NCBI GenBank assembly: GCA_035559435.1
Contig: DATMBC010000012.1
Location: 1 to 42,359, forward strand
Source: a bacterium
GTDB taxonomy: Bacteria > Zixibacteria > MSB-5A5 > WJJR01
Reading direction: 5' to 3'
Length of the DNA stretch: 42,359 nucleotides
In this document: positions 32,406 through 39,905 of the stretch, in pieces
Numbering within the stretch: position 1 is the first letter of the stretch
Layout of the letters: each line of letters begins with the position of its first letter
Made by a program: the position numbers and the translations under genes
Notes under the pieces: generated by a model
Database searches by the model: none
Told to the model about the DNA's origin: nothing
Seen by the model: only the letters and a program-made list of their open reading frames with translations

Positions 32406-33545
32406 TCACCAAGTCAGAAGCCAGGTGGTGGTGTTGGGGACGGTGATCTTGCGGCGGAGGATCGCGCCGTTGGTGTAGCGGATCTCGAATTCGTAGCGGG
32501 TGGCGTCCGGTGTCAGAAGCTCGCTGGGATACAGATCGAGGTACCAATAGCCGAGCGAATCGGTGGTGGTGCGGCGTTCGTAGGGGGAGATGATGATGCC
32601 CTGGTACCGGAGGGGCGTTTCGGCGATGCGGGCGCGGACTTCGGCGCCGGCGATCTGCCCGGAGGAGAGATCCTGCACCCAGCCATAGACACGGCACAAT
32701 GACGCGGTCGCCGGTGTCCCGGGGTCGAGATTATATCCCAAGATCAGCAGAGTGTCCGGTGACGCGCCGGCGGTTGTCGTAAGCGACGTGATGGGCCACA
32801 CATAGCCGACGAGCGCCGGCACGGCGACGTAGGCGGTCGCCGCGTTCACCGCAAAGACAATTCGTCCCGGCGGCAGGGCTCTCCCCTGCGCGAGATTGGC
32901 GCTTTGCCCGGCATCCTTAAGCGAGACGAGAACGTCGGGGATTGTGTCATCGACGCCCGATGTGTCAATCAGATACACGACCAGCGACTTTGTCCCGGCG
33001 CCCAGCCCGACATCGCCGAGGCGCGCCAGCGAATTCCCCTCGCTCCAGCGCAACGAACGCAGGACCGAGTCGCGCTGGCTGTCGCTCCAGTTGGAGTTGA
33101 AGTACTGGTCATCGAGGTAGTCGGTGAAATCGGCGGTGGTGTAGAGCGTGAAGGCGCCATGCCAGGCGGTCTCGAGGTCGGCGCCGGTGTTGTCCTGCAC
33201 GGTCAGCACATAGCGATAGATACCGTTGGTGCCGGCGCCATCGAGGTTGGCGACGGCGTCACGGAAGGTGTAGGCCTCGCCGCGATCAAAGTCCTCCCAG
33301 TCGGCGGCGGTGATCCGGGCGTTGCTGTGGGCCATCGAGTCGCGGTGGCAGAGCGCGCCCGACGGCCCAAAGACCAGCAGGTAGATCGAATCCCCGGCCG
33401 CCAGCGCCACCGGCCGTCCGAGGGAGTCGAGACATTGGAAGGTGATGGCAAGCGAGTCCTGCGCGGCTGTGCCTGCGTTGTTGAGGATGACGGCGTGAGC
33501 GGGCAAGGCGGGAAGAAGCAGCAGCAGTGTTAACAGTATGCGCAT
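32406..33545 (-). CDS. Signal-peptide protein with carboxypeptidase-regulatory-like C-terminal domain
   Basis: A 379-residue protein, last of the capsid-operon series. The N terminus (MRILLTLLLLLPALPAHA) is a classic signal peptide with an AxA site. Residues about 20-145 are beta-rich (DSIYLLVFGPSGA, YRYVLTVQDNTG), residues about 145-270 are mixed, and the C terminus (about 280-379) contains YGWVQDLSSGQIAGAEVRA, TTTDSLGYWYLDLYP and YEFEIRY. The C-terminal pattern is that of carboxypeptidase-regulatory-like beta-sandwiches, often found in phage fibres and surface proteins. No ribosome binding site is evident before the ATG; the gap to the upstream gene is 90 bases. A fibre or decoration role is an inference from position. 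Confidence 0.65.
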   Translation of the reverse strand: MRILLTLLLLLPALPAHAVILNNAGTAAQDSLAITFQCLDSLGRPVALAAGDSIYLLVFGPSGALCHRDSMAHSNARITAADWEDFDRGEAYTFRDAVANLDGAGTNGIYRYVLTVQDNTGADLETAWHGAFTLYTTADFTDYLDDQYFNSNWSDSQRDSVLRSLRWSEGNSLARLGDVGLGAGTKSLVVYLIDTSGVDDTIPDVLVSLKDAGQSANLAQGRALPPGRIVFAVNAATAYVAVPALVGYVWPITSLTTTAGASPDTLLILGYNLDPGTPATASLCRVYGWVQDLSSGQIAGAEVRARIAETPLRYQGIIISPYERRTTTDSLGYWYLDLYPSELLTPDATRYEFEIRYTNGAILRRKITVPNTTTWLLTW

Positions 33546-33635
33546 GGCGTTCGGTTCTCGATTCGCAATCCATCGCAGGGGCGGGTCTGAGATCCGGCCC
33601 GGTTTTCTGGTCCCGAGGATGAACGTGCGCGGGAC

Positions 33636-34220
33636 TCAGCGCGGGGTGGCGATGAGACGACGGCGCGGGGGCGGGCCGAGGGTTGGTGTGTAGGTGACAT
33701 AGATCGACATGCGGAAACTAGCGGCGCCGGAGGAGGGATTGAGCGTAACGGGGACGCCGGATTCGTAATTGGCATTCTTCGACACCAGCGTTGCGCCGCC
33801 GGAACTGACGCCGACACGCGCCAAACCGGCGCCGGTGGCGCCGGCGGTGTCGGCGAAGATGGCGATCAGGTAGGTGGTGTTGGCATTGATGGCGGGCTTG
33901 GGATCGGCGAAGGCGAAGCCCTGCCAAATGAAGGCGGCGTTGGCGGCGAAGCGGCGTTCGACGCTGACCCCGCCTGCGACCAGCACGGTGTCGGAGCCGG
34001 CGATCGTGTAGAGCGCGGCGCGCGCCTTGCAGGAGTCGAGGTTGAACTTCAGGTAGGCGGTGATCGAATCGCAGCGGCCGGATTGCGACGGCGTGCCGGC
34101 AACCGCGGCGACCACATCTTTGACGGTGAAGTTGGTGCTGTAGGCGGTCGGATCGCCGAAAGTGACCGCCGTGGCGGTGGCGGTGAAGGCCAGGAAGGCG
34201 ATGATCAGGCGGGGCAGCAT
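33636..34220 (-). CDS. Signal-peptide beta-sandwich-like protein in the capsid operon
   Basis: A 194-residue protein with a signal peptide (MLPRLIIAFLAFTATATA). The mature part is beta-rich: CDSITAYLKFNLDSCKARAALY, NTTYLIAIFADTAG and RMSIYVTYTP resemble a jelly-roll carbohydrate-binding or exported structural domain. It ends with a basic tail (PPPRRRLIATPR). It is 36 bases downstream of the 95-residue helical gene, on the same strand. Family unrecognised. A signal peptide is odd for a virion protein. Confidence 0.6.
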   Translation of the reverse strand: MLPRLIIAFLAFTATATAVTFGDPTAYSTNFTVKDVVAAVAGTPSQSGRCDSITAYLKFNLDSCKARAALYTIAGSDTVLVAGGVSVERRFAANAAFIWQGFAFADPKPAINANTTYLIAIFADTAGATGAGLARVGVSSGGATLVSKNANYESGVPVTLNPSSGAASFRMSIYVTYTPTLGPPPRRRLIATPR

Positions 34221-34256
34221 GGCAATGGTGTGAGAGGATGGAAAACCATTCGCGGC

Positions 34257-34544
34257 TCAGCGTGCGTCTTCTTCCCTGTCCGACGGGGCGACGGGCGCGG
34301 ATGTGTCGCGCGCAAGTTCCTCGCGGCGCATCTCATCGATCAGCCGCCAGAAGGTGGCTTCGGCATCGACGGTCGGCTGGAGTTTGGCGCGGAATTCGAG
34401 CAGACGGACAAAGTCGGCGAGTTTGACATTCAACTCGGCGCCTTCCAGTTCCTGCTCGCAGCGTTCGATCAACCGTTCGATGGCGGCCAGGTCGCGCGCG
34501 ATCGAGCGCGGGGCGATTGCGGAGTCATCGAGATGGATGCGCAT
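34257..34544 (-). CDS. Small helical protein of the phage-like module
   Basis: A 95-residue protein, almost all predicted alpha-helix and strongly charged (RDLAAIERLIERCEQELEGA, FVRLLEFRAKLQP, FWRLIDEMRREELARD). It has no signal peptide. It lies 16 bases after the 124-residue gene, as expected for one operon. Such short coiled proteins occur among phage chaperone and connector genes, but I cannot assign one. Confidence 0.5.
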   Translation of the reverse strand: MRIHLDDSAIAPRSIARDLAAIERLIERCEQELEGAELNVKLADFVRLLEFRAKLQPTVDAEATFWRLIDEMRREELARDTSAPVAPSDREEDAR

Positions 34545-34560
34545 GCGGAAAGCGAAAGGG

Positions 34561-34935
34561 TCAGTCGCGGGCCTCGATGATCCAGAGGTCGACCAGGGCG
34601 AGCTCGGCGGTGCCGGCGGTCTTGGCGATGCGGAAGCCCGACGGTGTCGGCGGGGCGGACAGCGCGACCGGGATGGCGTTGCGGAGAATCGGAATCACCA
34701 CCGGCGCGGCGATGGTGGCCGGCAGCGGGTTGCCGCGATGATCGACCAGCGACGCGAAGGCCACCTCCTGCGGCGTCCCGGCCACCGCAAACTGATAGAA
34801 GACGACGCGGCGTCCGGTTCCTTCGGTTTCGGCGCCGAGCGCGGCGATGGTGTCGGTGTGCAACTGGCCATGCACCGCCAGGTCGCGCACCAGCCAGGCG
34901 CGACGGGCGTTGAGGAGGGTGAAGGTGGAGTTCAT
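34561..34935 (-). CDS. Small unknown protein of the phage-like module
   Basis: A 124-residue protein with a helical start (FTLLNARRAWLVRDLAVHG) and a beta-rich remainder ending LALVDLWIIEARD. It has no membrane segment or signal peptide. It lies 30 bases downstream of the 274-residue gene. I do not recognise it; position suggests a structural or connector component. Confidence 0.5.
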   Translation of the reverse strand: MNSTFTLLNARRAWLVRDLAVHGQLHTDTIAALGAETEGTGRRVVFYQFAVAGTPQEVAFASLVDHRGNPLPATIAAPVVIPILRNAIPVALSAPPTPSGFRIAKTAGTAELALVDLWIIEARD

Positions 34936-34965
34936 GGGGCAAGGGGACGGATGGGCCGATGGGGC

Positions 34966-35790
34966 TTATCCGCGTTGAAGCGGTGCGCGGGCGGCGACGG
35001 GGGCGGCGTAGCGAGAGAGGAACGTGCGCGCGGAGCGATCGTATTGGGCGGCGATCTCCAGCCACAGTTGCGCGGCGGCGCGTGCGGCCGGCGCGCCGGT
35101 GCTCGCATCCGCCAGCACGGCCGCGGCGCGCATGCGCGCCAATTGCGCCACCGCCAGGTGCGTGGCGCCGACCACCACCCCGGGCGCGGGAGCGTCATGG
35201 TAGACCGGCGCGACAATCTGCAGGGCCAGCTCCCCCGATTCAGCGATGGCCTGATCGATGATGGTGTCGGAGACGGCGCCGAGGGCGACGGTGTAATCGA
35301 CCAGCACCTCCTGGCCATCGGCGATCGCGCCATCGGCGCGGCGTGTCAATTCGCCGCGCGCCGTGTCGACGGTATAGTCCTCTCCCTCGCTGTAGAGATG
35401 ATAGTGGAGATACCAGACGGCGACGGTCTGGCCGGCGGCGATCGCGCCATTAACCAGACGGCGGATCCGTCCGCCGGGCGCGTCGACGATGTAATCGACA
35501 TTCTCGCTGAACCACCGGCCGAGCGAACTGTCGGCGGCGATCAGCACGGTGCCTGGGATCAATTGGGCATGACTGAGGATGGCCCAACCGGCATCGAGCG
35601 TTCGCCATTCGAGCGTCGGGGCGAAGTCGCGCGGGGCCTTGACGATCACCGAGCCAGTCGCCAGGCCGGCATGCGGGAACGCCGCGGGGATGTCGCCGCT
35701 GAGCACCACCGGGACGGCGCGGATCGGGACTTCGCCGAGGCTGGCGAAAGTGAGATGAGCGCGTACGAGATCGCGGGAGGTGAAGGACAT
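34966..35790 (-). CDS. Phage-type structural protein with duplicated beta motif
   Basis: A 274-residue protein. Two consecutive copies of a motif are visible (about 95-128 and 134-167), each D-Y-x-V-D-x-x-x-G-x-x-x-R-x-x-x-G-A-I-A-x-G-Q-x-V-x-V: VDYIVDAPGGRIRRLVNGA, then EDYTVDTARGELTRRADGA. Similar motifs occur in head-tail and tail proteins of tailed phages. The last 80 residues are helical (LAVAQLARMRAAAVLAD, AQLWLEIAAQYD). It has no signal peptide. A head-tail connector or neck role is an inference from order and motif; the family is unconfirmed. Confidence 0.55.
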   Translation of the reverse strand: MSFTSRDLVRAHLTFASLGEVPIRAVPVVLSGDIPAAFPHAGLATGSVIVKAPRDFAPTLEWRTLDAGWAILSHAQLIPGTVLIAADSSLGRWFSENVDYIVDAPGGRIRRLVNGAIAAGQTVAVWYLHYHLYSEGEDYTVDTARGELTRRADGAIADGQEVLVDYTVALGAVSDTIIDQAIAESGELALQIVAPVYHDAPAPGVVVGATHLAVAQLARMRAAAVLADASTGAPAARAAAQLWLEIAAQYDRSARTFLSRYAAPVAARAPLQRG

Positions 35791-35815
35791 GGGAATCTCT
35801 GTGCGTGGCGCGGTA

Positions 35816-37234
35816 TCAGATGGAGACCGCGGTCAGTTCGGTCACGGCGGTGATCTGTGTGCCGATTGGGACAGTGGCGTAAGGTGAGCCGCACAGCGCA
35901 CGCAGCCAGAACTGATGCGCGCCTTGGAGCGTGTGTTTCTGCCAATCGGCGGGGATGGCGAGGGTGTCGCTGAAGAGACGCACCCCGGCATTGGCGGAGT
36001 CGAAATGATACGGGCCGGAGGCGGGGACAAATTCGCTCCACGAGGCGCCGTTCCAGTACGCCCAGGTCACCGTGCCGCCTGCGCCGCTTTGCGAGAGGAT
36101 GACGCGAACGAAATCGAAGCGATCGGCGGCGCCCAGGTAGAGCGCATCGCCCGCCGCCGCCAGCAATGCGCCGGAGGCCGGGTGAACGATATCGGCAACG
36201 GAGCTCGACGCGGCGGCCGCGGTCAGGTCGGCGAAGGGTATGGGGGCGTCGGAATCAAAACAGAAGACGGCGGCGAAGGCCGGCTGTTCGCTTAAGACCG
36301 GCTCGGGCGCCACAAATGCGTTGCCGCTGCGGTGGGTGGCATAGAGTCGGTTCTGATCGGCGCCGACGTTGCGCAGGAAGAAGGCGTAGGGCAACAAGTC
36401 AAGATAGCGAAGGATGGGCGCGACGGCGGGTTGAGCGGCGACGGTCTGCAAGGCGCCCCAGGTTGCACCATCGTACTCCTTCAGAACCAATTGCCCCTCG
36501 GCGGCAAAGAGCGCGCCGAGCCGTCCATCGGCGGCGACCGCGCCGGTGATGTCGGCGCCGAGACCGGAGCCGGTGTAGAGCAGATCGGCCGGATCCCAGA
36601 GTGTGGCATCGAGCGTGATGCGGCGATGACGCGCCTCGGTTCCGTTCACCGTATAGAGGCAATGCAGATGAGTCGGACGCGGCGCAAGATGTGGGAAGAC
36701 GGCGCTGACGGTGCCGGACAGATCGGTTCCCGGATCGGCCGTGCCCGCGCCCCAGGTGGCGCCGTCATCGCTTGAGGACTTCACCCGCAGCGAGATGGCG
36801 CCGGCATCATCGCGCGCCCAGGCAATCCAGAGACGATTGTAAGCATCAAGTGTGATGGACGGCTGACGATTGGCCGACGACGCCGAATCGAAGACCGTGA
36901 CCGGGGTCTGCGGCGCCCAGGCGCCATTCAGATGCGCGAGACGGACCACACGCAGCGCGGCGGTTCCGGATTGTGTGTAGGCGACGGTGACATGGCCATC
37001 ACGATCGATCACCGCATCGAAGGGCAGGTCATCCGATTCGGTGAGAAAGTCGACCGGGTCGGTCCAAGCGGTATGCGGCGGATCGGACCAGCACAGGGCC
37101 AGATTGGACGGTGTGCGCGCAAACAGCGCGAGGAGCCGTCCGGCATACGCGCCGTGGGCGAGACGGAAGATCCGTTTCTGCGTCGGCAGACCGGCGGGGA
37201 ATTGGGCGGTGGAGGTGTCGAGGAGGATGTGCAT
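35816..37234 (-). CDS. Beta-propeller-like (BNR/sialidase-type) protein of the phage-like module
   Basis: A 472-residue protein from ATG 37234 (the longer frame adds 12 unrelated residues). It is built of repeated beta blades: ARTPSNLALCWSDPPHTAW, DGHVTVAYTQSG, RQPSITLDAYNRLWIAWARDD, SSSDDGATWGAG and DGRLGALFAAEG. The SxDDGxTW phrase is an Asp-box-like BNR mark. The C-terminal 100 residues form a beta-sandwich-like tail (TVTWAYWNGASWSEF, QFWLRALCG). There is no signal peptide and the ribosome binding site is weak. A receptor-binding or fibre role is likely if the element is phage-derived. Confidence 0.6.
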   Translation of the reverse strand: MHILLDTSTAQFPAGLPTQKRIFRLAHGAYAGRLLALFARTPSNLALCWSDPPHTAWTDPVDFLTESDDLPFDAVIDRDGHVTVAYTQSGTAALRVVRLAHLNGAWAPQTPVTVFDSASSANRQPSITLDAYNRLWIAWARDDAGAISLRVKSSSDDGATWGAGTADPGTDLSGTVSAVFPHLAPRPTHLHCLYTVNGTEARHRRITLDATLWDPADLLYTGSGLGADITGAVAADGRLGALFAAEGQLVLKEYDGATWGALQTVAAQPAVAPILRYLDLLPYAFFLRNVGADQNRLYATHRSGNAFVAPEPVLSEQPAFAAVFCFDSDAPIPFADLTAAAASSSVADIVHPASGALLAAAGDALYLGAADRFDFVRVILSQSGAGGTVTWAYWNGASWSEFVPASGPYHFDSANAGVRLFSDTLAIPADWQKHTLQGAHQFWLRALCGSPYATVPIGTQITAVTELTAVSI

Positions 37235-37272
37235 GAGCGATGGGATTGCGGAGTGTGCGGGTGCCCTCACCC

Positions 37273-37565
37273 GCTCTGCTCCGCAGAGCGACCTCCCCCA
37301 GAGGGGGAGGTGAACGTCCTATTCAGAAGAACCGGATGCTCTTGGGGAGGGTGAGCCCCGAAGGTGGCGAGCCGCGCGCGGCGTGGGGCGCGAGAAGAGC
37401 AGGCCCAGCACCTCCGGGCTTCGCCCTCCCCGAGAGCGAATGTCAATGTGATGTAAGCAGAAAAGGCGGCGGGCGGGGCCCGCCCTGCAGGTTAGTTCAA
37501 CATGGACGGAAAAGAGTTCGCCTCTGCCTGAGGGAGAGGCCGCCTCACGCCGATGGGCGTGAGGC
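37273..37565. repeat. Cluster of intergenic palindromes inside the capsid operon
   Basis: The 344-base gap between the capsid and propeller genes holds perfect palindromes at 37273-37289 (GCTCTGC/GCAGAGC), 37292-37110+ range 37292-37310 (CCTCCCCC/GGGGGAGG) and 37542-37565 (10 bp, 4-base loop), and further GC-rich inverted words between them. The start (CCTCACCC...) resembles a fragment at about 21219-21257. Such palindromes are usual in chromosomal intergenic DNA and unusual inside a working phage head operon. Confidence 0.65.
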
Positions 37566-37578
37566 GGGTGAGGGGTCG

Positions 37579-38682
37579 CTACGGCCAGACGGTGTCGAGG
37601 GCTTTGGCGGCGTCGGGAATGACCTTGGCGTAGGCGACCGATTCGGAGATCACCGCCTCCTCGAAGCGCTGCTCGATAATCTTGTCGTATTCGACGGTGA
37701 GCGGCTGGGTGATGACCTCCTCGGCGGCAAAGCGGCGATCGATGCCGATGACCAGATCGGCGGGGACTTCATCGGAGCGCACCAGCGAGGCGCCGATCGG
37801 GCTGACCAGTTCGCCGGTGCTCTGAAACCGGAACCCGGCGTTGGCGTCCTTGAATTCATCCATGGTGAGGATGGCGGCCAGCTTCGCCTTACCGCAGATC
37901 AGCGTGTTCATCTCGAACGGATGCAGTTCCGACCAGAAGGCGACGAGGTCATCGTAGGTGAAGGCGCCGGAGACGGCGGTGTTGATCACGTCGGCCGGAT
38001 TGTCGTTGCCGTCGCCGTTGAGCAGGACATCGACCAGCAATCCGAGTTTGTCGACCTGCATGCGGTAGCCAATGTACCAGAGCAGCACCTTGAACTGCGG
38101 CATGGTGCGGTGACGCAGGGCCTTGTACGAGGCCTTGAGCGCCAGGCCATAGTCGGGAATGTCGATCGAGTTGACCCGTTCGGTGACCACCACCGCCGGG
38201 ACATGGGCGCCATCGCCGGTCGGACGCAGCGACCATTTCGGATCGGTGACGGCGGCATCGACATCGAAGGGGGTGTAGCGGCTGGCGGTGATGCGCGAGG
38301 TGGCGCCGACCAGGCCGGCCAGCTCGGGCCGCATCGCCATGCCGGCGCGGATTTCGCGCATCATGAATTCGGGCAAAAGCGCCGGCGCGCCGCGATGGAA
38401 CAGCTCGACGGTGACCGGGTTGGATCCACCGACACGCAGTCCGCGCGCGGCCAGTTGCCGTTCGAAGGCATCCAGCGGGCTGTCGGCGGGGCTGGGGTCG
38501 AAGTCGGGGGACTCGAGCAGCTCGGAGAGGGTCAGGCCGCGCGACTCGGCTTCAAGGTAGGTGTCGCGGGTGATGGACAGTTGACGGGCGCGTCGCAGAT
38601 CGACGGGGCCACCGGACGGATCGGCGGATGCGCGCGCCAGCAGGTCGGCGGGTGGATCGGAGAGAAGTTTATCGAGGTCCAT
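37579..38682 (-). CDS. Major capsid protein (HK97-fold-like)
   Basis: A 367-residue protein; AAGGA lies 5 bases before ATG 38682. The N-terminal 90 residues are helical and charged (DLRRARQLSITRDTYLEAES), as in HK97-type delta or pre-capsid regions. The body shows the usual order for this class: LLPEFMMREIRAGMAMRP; a beta/E-loop-like region; IDIPDYGLALKASYKALRHR; then a spine-like helix with LGLLVDVLLNGDGND; then the A-domain (NTLICGKAKLAAIL, GIDRRFAAEEVI) and the final strand. It lies downstream of a prohead protease, two small genes and a decoration-like gene, as in a phage head module. I know of no non-phage protein with this layout except encapsulins, which are shorter. Confidence 0.65.
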   Translation of the reverse strand: MDLDKLLSDPPADLLARASADPSGGPVDLRRARQLSITRDTYLEAESRGLTLSELLESPDFDPSPADSPLDAFERQLAARGLRVGGSNPVTVELFHRGAPALLPEFMMREIRAGMAMRPELAGLVGATSRITASRYTPFDVDAAVTDPKWSLRPTGDGAHVPAVVVTERVNSIDIPDYGLALKASYKALRHRTMPQFKVLLWYIGYRMQVDKLGLLVDVLLNGDGNDNPADVINTAVSGAFTYDDLVAFWSELHPFEMNTLICGKAKLAAILTMDEFKDANAGFRFQSTGELVSPIGASLVRSDEVPADLVIGIDRRFAAEEVITQPLTVEYDKIIEQRFEEAVISESVAYAKVIPDAAKALDTVWP

Positions 38683-38745
38683 GGGGTCCTTGGGGCGGCG
38701 CAAGCGGCTGAAAGCCCCTTGCGCGCGTGGAGAGTGTGTTGAGGA

Positions 38746-39168
38746 TCAATTCAGCAGGATGATGCAATCGGTGGCGCCGTTGACGGCCAGCACGGTGCCG
38801 CGGGCGGTGGTGCCGCCGGCGGGATCGTTGCCGGTGAGACCGGGCGCCTGCTTGACCGTGGCGTTGGCGGCGCAGACGACGCGCTCGCCGACCGACGGAA
38901 ACGGCGCACCGATGGGCAGTCGGCAGACGCCGGCGATCTGCACGGTCGCGAGACGGCGTCCGGTGTCGCGGTCTTCGTGCCTCAGGTCGATGAGTTTGCC
39001 GATCAGCACGGCGTTGTCGCCGCCGGGGCCGACTTCATTGGAGTCGGTGAGCGTGACCGCGCGGCCGATGTGGGAGTCATCGAGGTCATCGACGCCGGCG
39101 GTCTGCTTGACTTTGAAGGTGGCGTAGAGTTCGCCGATCGAGTCGAGGTTGTGATCGCGGATGGGCAT
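38746..39168 (-). CDS. Capsid decoration-like protein
   Basis: A 140-residue soluble beta-rich protein; AGAGGA lies 6 bases before the ATG. It has no signal peptide or membrane helix. Phrases such as GRAVTLTDSNEVGPGGDNAVLIGKL, VQIAGVCRLPIG and GTVLAVNGATDCIIL match the small barrel proteins (DUF2190-like and cement proteins) encoded directly upstream of capsid genes in many phages. It lies 63 bases before the major capsid gene. The decoration role is inferred from position and shape. Confidence 0.55.
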   Translation of the reverse strand: MPIRDHNLDSIGELYATFKVKQTAGVDDLDDSHIGRAVTLTDSNEVGPGGDNAVLIGKLIDLRHEDRDTGRRLATVQIAGVCRLPIGAPFPSVGERVVCAANATVKQAPGLTGNDPAGGTTARGTVLAVNGATDCIILLN

Positions 39169-39179
39169 GGGGGTTCCTC

Positions 39180-39455
39180 TCAGCGGGTACGGAATTCATG
39201 GTTGGCGGTGACCGTCGGCCCGCCGGGGATGGGGAGCCGTGCCGCGCGCGGCCGGGCGGCGGCATCGAGCGCGCGGTCGACCCGTTCGGCCAGGGCCCAG
39301 AGCGCGGCGGCGTCATTGCCGCAAGTATCCAGTTCCTGGTCGATAGCCTCCGGGTCGGGCGGGCCGCCCTGGAGGCGTTGCAGGGCGATGAAGCGGCGAC
39401 GGATGCGTTCGGAAAGGCGGGAGCGGATGATCTCCCAGTTGGTGTCGGCGGGCAT
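39180..39455 (-). CDS. Small helical protein of the phage-like module
   Basis: A 91-residue protein; AAAGGA lies 5 bases before ATG 39455. It is helical and charged (WEIIRSRLSERIRRRFIALQ, DAAALWALAERVDRALDAA), with a Pro/Arg-rich tail. It lies 11 bases before the decoration-like gene. It may be a scaffold-like or accessory head protein; no family is recognised. Two hairpin repeats (39473-39592) separate it from the membrane/coiled-coil gene. Confidence 0.5.
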   Translation of the reverse strand: MPADTNWEIIRSRLSERIRRRFIALQRLQGGPPDPEAIDQELDTCGNDAAALWALAERVDRALDAAARPRAARLPIPGGPTVTANHEFRTR

Positions 39456-39472
39456 GTGGTCCTTTCGGGGGA

Positions 39473-39519
39473 AACAAAGATTGCTTCGTCCCGCCAAGAG
39501 CGCGGGACTCGCAATGACG
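39473..39519 (+). repeat. Hairpin repeat, copy 5 (inside the capsid operon)
   Basis: It opens AACAAAGATTGC and closes GCAATGACG. ATTGC pairs with GCAAT and GTCCCGC with GCGGGAC around loop CAAGAGC. Compared with the other copies, the terminal stem has changed from ATTCC/GGAAT to ATTGC/GCAAT on both arms, a compensatory change. Confidence 0.8.
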
Positions 39520-39548
39520 GATGACGCGGAGTGGTGCGTGGGGGCTTG

Positions 39549-39592
39549 AACAAAGATTCCAAGCCGGCAAAGAGCGCCGGCCTGGAATGACG
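39549..39592 (+). repeat. Hairpin repeat, copy 6 (inside the capsid operon)
   Basis: 39556-39568 pairs with 39576-39588 (13 bp, one mismatch) around loop AAAGAGC, with AACAAAG and TGACG outside. It is 29 bases after copy 5 and the shortest-stemmed of the family. Confidence 0.8.
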
Positions 39593-39638
39593 GAGTGTGG
39601 CATGATCGGCGTTGCGAGGTGGAGACCGGCCATCGCTG

Positions 39639-39905
39639 TCAGCGCGACTCGAGGAGAGTCTCGATGCGGGTCAAGCGGTTGTCGAGGGCGGCGCGCAGTT
39701 CGAGAAGGTCGGTCTGGCGCGCGATGTCGGTGCGCAGGAGCGTTTCGATGGTGACCAGGCGGCGGTCGATCTGCTCGACGGTGGCGCGGTCGGCTTTTTC
39801 GCTGACGGTCAGACGGATGCCATAGACGGTGGTGTAGTACGCGGCCAGCGCGCCGGCGACGATTAGCACGATCGATGCCAGCGGCTTGATCCAGTTGTTG
39901 TTCAT
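39639..39905 (-). CDS. Membrane-anchored coiled-coil small protein (holin- or spanin-like)
   Basis: An 88-residue protein. The start codon overlaps the protease stop (ATGA, 39902-39905), so translation is coupled; GGGAGG lies upstream. One N-terminal membrane helix (about 8-25, LASIVLIVAGALAAYYT) is followed by a heptad-like region (VEQIDRRLVTIETLLRT, LLELRAALDNRLTRIETLLE). Proteins of this shape serve as phage holin or lysis accessory proteins, or tether scaffolds. Its place between protease and capsid genes is unusual for a lysis gene. Confidence 0.55.
   Translation of the reverse strand: MNNNWIKPLASIVLIVAGALAAYYTTVYGIRLTVSEKADRATVEQIDRRLVTIETLLRTDIARQTDLLELRAALDNRLTRIETLLESR

Noticed and set aside
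34303-35853. Plus-strand open frame of 516 codons
   Set aside because: Antisense to four consecutive phage-like genes; low-complexity composition.
37240-38742. Plus-strand open frame of 500 codons
   Set aside because: Antisense to the capsid gene and running through the palindrome cluster; no signal of a real protein.
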